Below, piece after piece: positions 3,763 to 6,515 of a stretch of 6,515 bases of DNA. Position numbers and translations under genes: made by a program. Under the pieces are notes generated by a model. The model did no database searches. It was not told the origin of the DNA and was given only the letters and a program-made list of their open reading frames with translations. The stretch is from positions 1-6,515 of the forward strand of contig JAGRKR010000485.1 of NCBI GenBank assembly GCA_020442225.1, read 5' to 3'. Origin of the DNA: Hyphomicrobiaceae bacterium (GTDB lineage: Bacteria > Pseudomonadota > Alphaproteobacteria > Rhizobiales > Hyphomicrobiaceae). How positions within the stretch are numbered: the first letter of the stretch is position 1; the number at the start of each line of letters is the position of its first letter.

Positions 3763-6515
3763 ATGACTGGCCGTCGCGCGACACGCTCGAGAACGCACGA
3801 GGCTCCGAGGCGCCGCCACGGCCGCGCCCGGACGGCAGCGTGCTGCGTGCGTGCGGGCGTGTGGGCGCGCGCGCGGGTCTGTCTCGGCCTGCTCGTGGCG
3901 ATGCTGCTGACGCTTGCCGGCACACTTCCCGCCCGGGCCCTCGAGCCGATCGTCATCGGGGCCGATCAGGACCGCATCGACATCACCAACCTCGGCGTGA
4001 TCTACGAGGGCGGGCGCGGCGACAGGATCCAGGTCGAGACGGCGCCCGGCGCGGACGGCGTCGCCGGCCGCATCATCGTGCGAGCCACGACGCCGGGGAC
4101 GAGCCCGGGCTGGCTCGTCTTCGCCCTGCGCAATCCGACCGACAAGACCATCGAGCGATGGGTGACCGCCGATCGCTACAACCTAGCCGGCTCGGGCATC
4201 ATCTGGCCCGATCTCGACGCCCGGCGCGTCGCGGCCCTCACGGCGTCGCATGGCTTCGTGCCGGAGCGTATCGCCAGCGACGGCGTCGATGTCTTCCGGA
4301 TCACCGTCGAGCCCGGACAGACCGTAACCTATGTGGCGGAGCTGTCGGCGGAGCGGTTTTCCCGCATCTATCTCTGGAATGCGCGCGCCTATGAAATGCG
4401 CCAGCGCAACCGCACGCTCTTTAACGGCATTCTGCTCGGGCTGACGGCGCTTCTGGCGATTTTCGTCACGTCGATCTTTGCCGCCAATCACAAGGCGATG
4501 TTCCCGTCCGCCGCACTCGTGGCCTGGTGCGTGCTCGCCTACCTGTGCGTCGATTTCGGCTTCTGGCATAAGCTTTTCCAGCTGCGCGCAGACGCCAACG
4601 CCATCTACCGCGCGAGTGCCGAGGCCGCCATCGCCGCGAGTCTGGTCATCTTCCTGCATACCTTCCTGCATCTGCGCTCGTGGCATCCGACGGTCCGCTT
4701 CATGATCGGCATCTGGATGCTGGCGCAGTTGGCGCTTGTGGCGCTGGCCATCGTCGATCCGAGGCTGGCGGCGACCTTCGCGCGCATCTCGCTCGGCTTC
4801 ATCGGCGTCGTCGGCGCGCTGTTCATCCTCTATCTCGCGCTCAGAGGGCAGGATCGCGCGCTGTCCCTGGTGCCGACCTGGTTGCTGCTCGTCGTCTGGC
4901 TTTTCGGCTGCTTCGTCACGGTGAGTGGGCGTCTGTCGGGCGATGTCGTCGTCTCCGGCGCAGTGGCGGCGCTGGTGCTCATCACGATCCTGATCGGCTT
5001 CACGGTCACGCAGTTCGCCTTCCGCAGCACCGATCCGCTCTACGGTCTGTCGCCCGGCGATGCACAGCTCGCGGCGCTCGCGGTTGACGGCGCCGGGGCT
5101 GCTGTCTGGGAATGGAACGACCGCCGCGAGGAGGTGCGCTGCAGCCCGATCCTCGAGGAATCGCTCGGCCTCACGCCGGGTGAGCTGTCGACCAAGGTGG
5201 ACGACTGGCTCGAGCACGTGCATCCCGGCGATCGCGAGAGGTTCCGCCTGCTGCTCTGGTCGCTCAAGGAGAACAGCGGCGGGCTCATCAAGATCGATTT
5301 CCGGCTGCGGCGCAGCGACGGCACGTACCGCTGGTTCGAGCTCGAAGGCGCCAGCGTCGAGCAGAGCGAGCGCCGGGCGCTCAAGTGCGTCGGCATCCTC
5401 AAGGACGTCACGAGCATCAAGCGGGCGCAGGAGCGGCTCGTCCACGACGCGGTGCACGACAGTCTCACCGGGCTGCCGAACCGCGAGCTGTTCCTCGACC
5501 GTCTTGGCCAGGCGCTGGCGCGCTCGCGGAGCGACAACGGCGCGCGGCCCACGGCGCTCTTCATCGACATCGACCGCTTCAAGTCCGTCAACAGCACGTT
5601 CGGCCTGATCGTGGGAGACAGCCTGCTCCTGACCGTGGCGCGCCGGCTCTCCCGCCATCTCGGTCCGCACGACACGCTGGCCCGCGTCGGCGGCGATCAG
5701 TTCGCGATCCTGCTGACGGACCAGCACGACGCCCGTCAGATCGCCCTGCTCGCGGAGCGCATTCGACGGGCGTTGCGCAGCCCACTCAAGATCTCGGGGC
5801 GCGAGGTCGTGCTGACGGGCTCGATCGGCATCGCCGTCCATGACGGCCAGGACGCGGCGCACGAGAACCTGTTGCGCGAGGCCGAGATCGCCGCCTTCCG
5901 CGCCAAGCGCGCCGGCATGGATCGCATCGAGATCTTCAAGCCGAGCATGCGCCGGGAGTCCGACGAGCACGTGCTTCTCGAGCAGGATCTCAGACGCGCG
6001 CTCGAGCGCCGCCAGCTTCGCGTGCTCTATCAGCCGATCATGCTGCTCGGCACCGAGGAACTGGCGGGGTTCGAGGCCTTGCTGCGCTGGGAGCACCCCA
6101 AGCTCGGCATGCTCAACGCCGCCGAGTTCATCCCGATCGCCGAGCAGTCGGACCTCATCCTGAAGCTCGGCGCCTTCGTGCTCGAGCGCGCGACCTTCGA
6201 CCTCGTGCGCTGGCACAAGGAGCTGCCGAGGGTCGAGAACGCCCTGTTCGTCAGCGTCAATGTCTCGAGCCGGCAGCTCTTCCGGCCCGAGCTGGTGCAG
6301 GACGTGCGGCGGCTGCTCGGTCGCGAGATCGTGCCGCGCGGCTGCCTGAAGCTCGAGATCACCGAGTCCCTCGTCATGGAGAACCCCGAGCAGGCCGTCG
6401 AGGTGCTCGGATGGCTGCGTGATGCCGGCGTCGGCCTGGCGCTCGACGATTTCGGCACGGGCTACTCGTCGCTGTCGTACCTGCAGCGCTTCCCGTTCGA
6501 CACGATCAAGATCGA
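3763..6515 (+). CDS. Membrane 7TMR-DISM-PAS-GGDEF-EAL c-di-GMP signalling protein, 3' truncated by window
   Basis: The frame is open from the ATG to the window edge (917 codons, no stop). Order by residue: a basic leader 1-38; signal-peptide-like hydrophobic stretch 39-53 with ARA at 57-59 before LEP; a periplasmic domain about 60-215 resembling 7TMR-DISMED2 (WLVFALRNPTDK, later RIYLWNARAYEMRQRNR); seven hydrophobic helices at about 221-241, 247-267, 287-305, 313-331, 342-361, 369-388 and 395-415; a PAS domain about 436-555 (HPGDRERF, RRSDGTYRWFE); GGDEF domain about 565-730; EAL domain from about 745. In GGDEF, D602, N610 and D619 are kept but the signature is GGDQF (643-647), and the I-site Arg is Gly. 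In EAL, EALLR (771-775), N833, E865, E868 and DDFGTGYSS (895-903) are present. It probably senses a periplasmic ligand and degrades c-di-GMP, with GGDEF either weakly active or regulatory. Start set by GGAGGTGA. Confidence 0.93.
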   Translation, partial: MTGRRATRSRTHEAPRRRHGRARTAACCVRAGVWARARVCLGLLVAMLLTLAGTLPARALEPIVIGADQDRIDITNLGVIYEGGRGDRIQVETAPGADGVAGRIIVRATTPGTSPGWLVFALRNPTDKTIERWVTADRYNLAGSGIIWPDLDARRVAALTASHGFVPERIASDGVDVFRITVEPGQTVTYVAELSAERFSRIYLWNARAYEMRQRNRTLFNGILLGLTALLAIFVTSIFAANHKAMFPSAALVAWCVLAYLCVDFGFWHKLFQLRADANAIYRASAEAAIAASLVIFLHTFLHLRSWHPTVRFMIGIWMLAQLALVALAIVDPRLAATFARISLGFIGVVGALFILYLALRGQDRALSLVPTWLLLVVWLFGCFVTVSGRLSGDVVVSGAVAALVLITILIGFTVTQFAFRSTDPLYGLSPGDAQLAALAVDGAGAAVWEWNDRREEVRCSPILEESLGLTPGELSTKVDDWLEHVHPGDRERFRLLLWSLKENSGGLIKIDFRLRRSDGTYRWFELEGASVEQSERRALKCVGILKDVTSIKRAQERLVHDAVHDSLTGLPNRELFLDRLGQALARSRSDNGARPTALFIDIDRFKSVNSTFGLIVGDSLLLTVARRLSRHLGPHDTLARVGGDQFAILLTDQHDARQIALLAERIRRALRSPLKISGREVVLTGSIGIAVHDGQDAAHENLLREAEIAAFRAKRAGMDRIEIFKPSMRRESDEHVLLEQDLRRALERRQLRVLYQPIMLLGTEELAGFEALLRWEHPKLGMLNAAEFIPIAEQSDLILKLGAFVLERATFDLVRWHKELPRVENALFVSVNVSSRQLFRPELVQDVRRLLGREIVPRGCLKLEITESLVMENPEQAVEVLGWLRDAGVGLALDDFGTGYSSLSYLQRFPFDTIKI

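Noticed and set aside
4183..6216. A 677-codon open frame on the minus strand
   Set aside because: It lies wholly antisense to the c-di-GMP gene, which has clear domains and conserved motifs. Its composition (rich in Arg, Ala, Glu, Asp, Gln, His) is what antisense reading of GC-rich codons produces, and no domain is recognisable.

Overview
The window looks like chromosomal DNA from a high-GC alphaproteobacterium, probably of the Hyphomicrobiales (Rhizobiales). This rests on GC-rich third codon positions, a long-form ThrC beginning MKYVSTRGEAP, and an MPP-beta-like M16 peptidase immediately downstream of thrC. No database search was possible, so the taxonomy is inference. Everything that can be supported as a gene lies on the + strand. 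There are no RNA genes, mobile elements, CRISPR arrays or large repeats.

Layout. (1) 1-126: the last 41 codons of a GlcD-type FAD-linked oxidase. (2) 127-327: a 201-base gap with a small hairpin right at the preceding stop codon and room for a promoter. (3) 328-1737: thrC, threonine synthase, with a GTG start. (4) 1734-3035: an M16B zinc peptidase overlapping thrC by ATGA. (5) 3036-3161: a 126-base gap ending in a strong hairpin that abuts the next Shine-Dalgarno. (6) 3162-3758: a RimJ-type GNAT acetyltransferase. (7) 3763 to the window end: a large membrane-bound cyclic-di-GMP protein, cut off inside its EAL domain. It has a signal peptide, a periplasmic 7TMR-DISMED2-like domain, seven membrane helices, a PAS domain, a GGDEF domain with a GGDQF signature, and an EAL domain.

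The four genes from thrC onward are co-oriented and tightly spaced (4-base overlap, 126 bases, 4 bases), so they are likely transcribed together at least in part. Functionally they are mixed: amino-acid biosynthesis, proteolysis, protein N-acetylation and second-messenger signalling. They read as a housekeeping cluster with a signalling protein attached rather than one pathway.

I found no clear sign of a wholly new system. The points most worth following are the degenerate GGDQF site without an RxxD I-site beside an intact-looking EAL domain, the DISM-type periplasmic sensor feeding c-di-GMP signalling, the long basic leader before its signal peptide, and the bulged hairpin directly upstream of the rimJ-like start.
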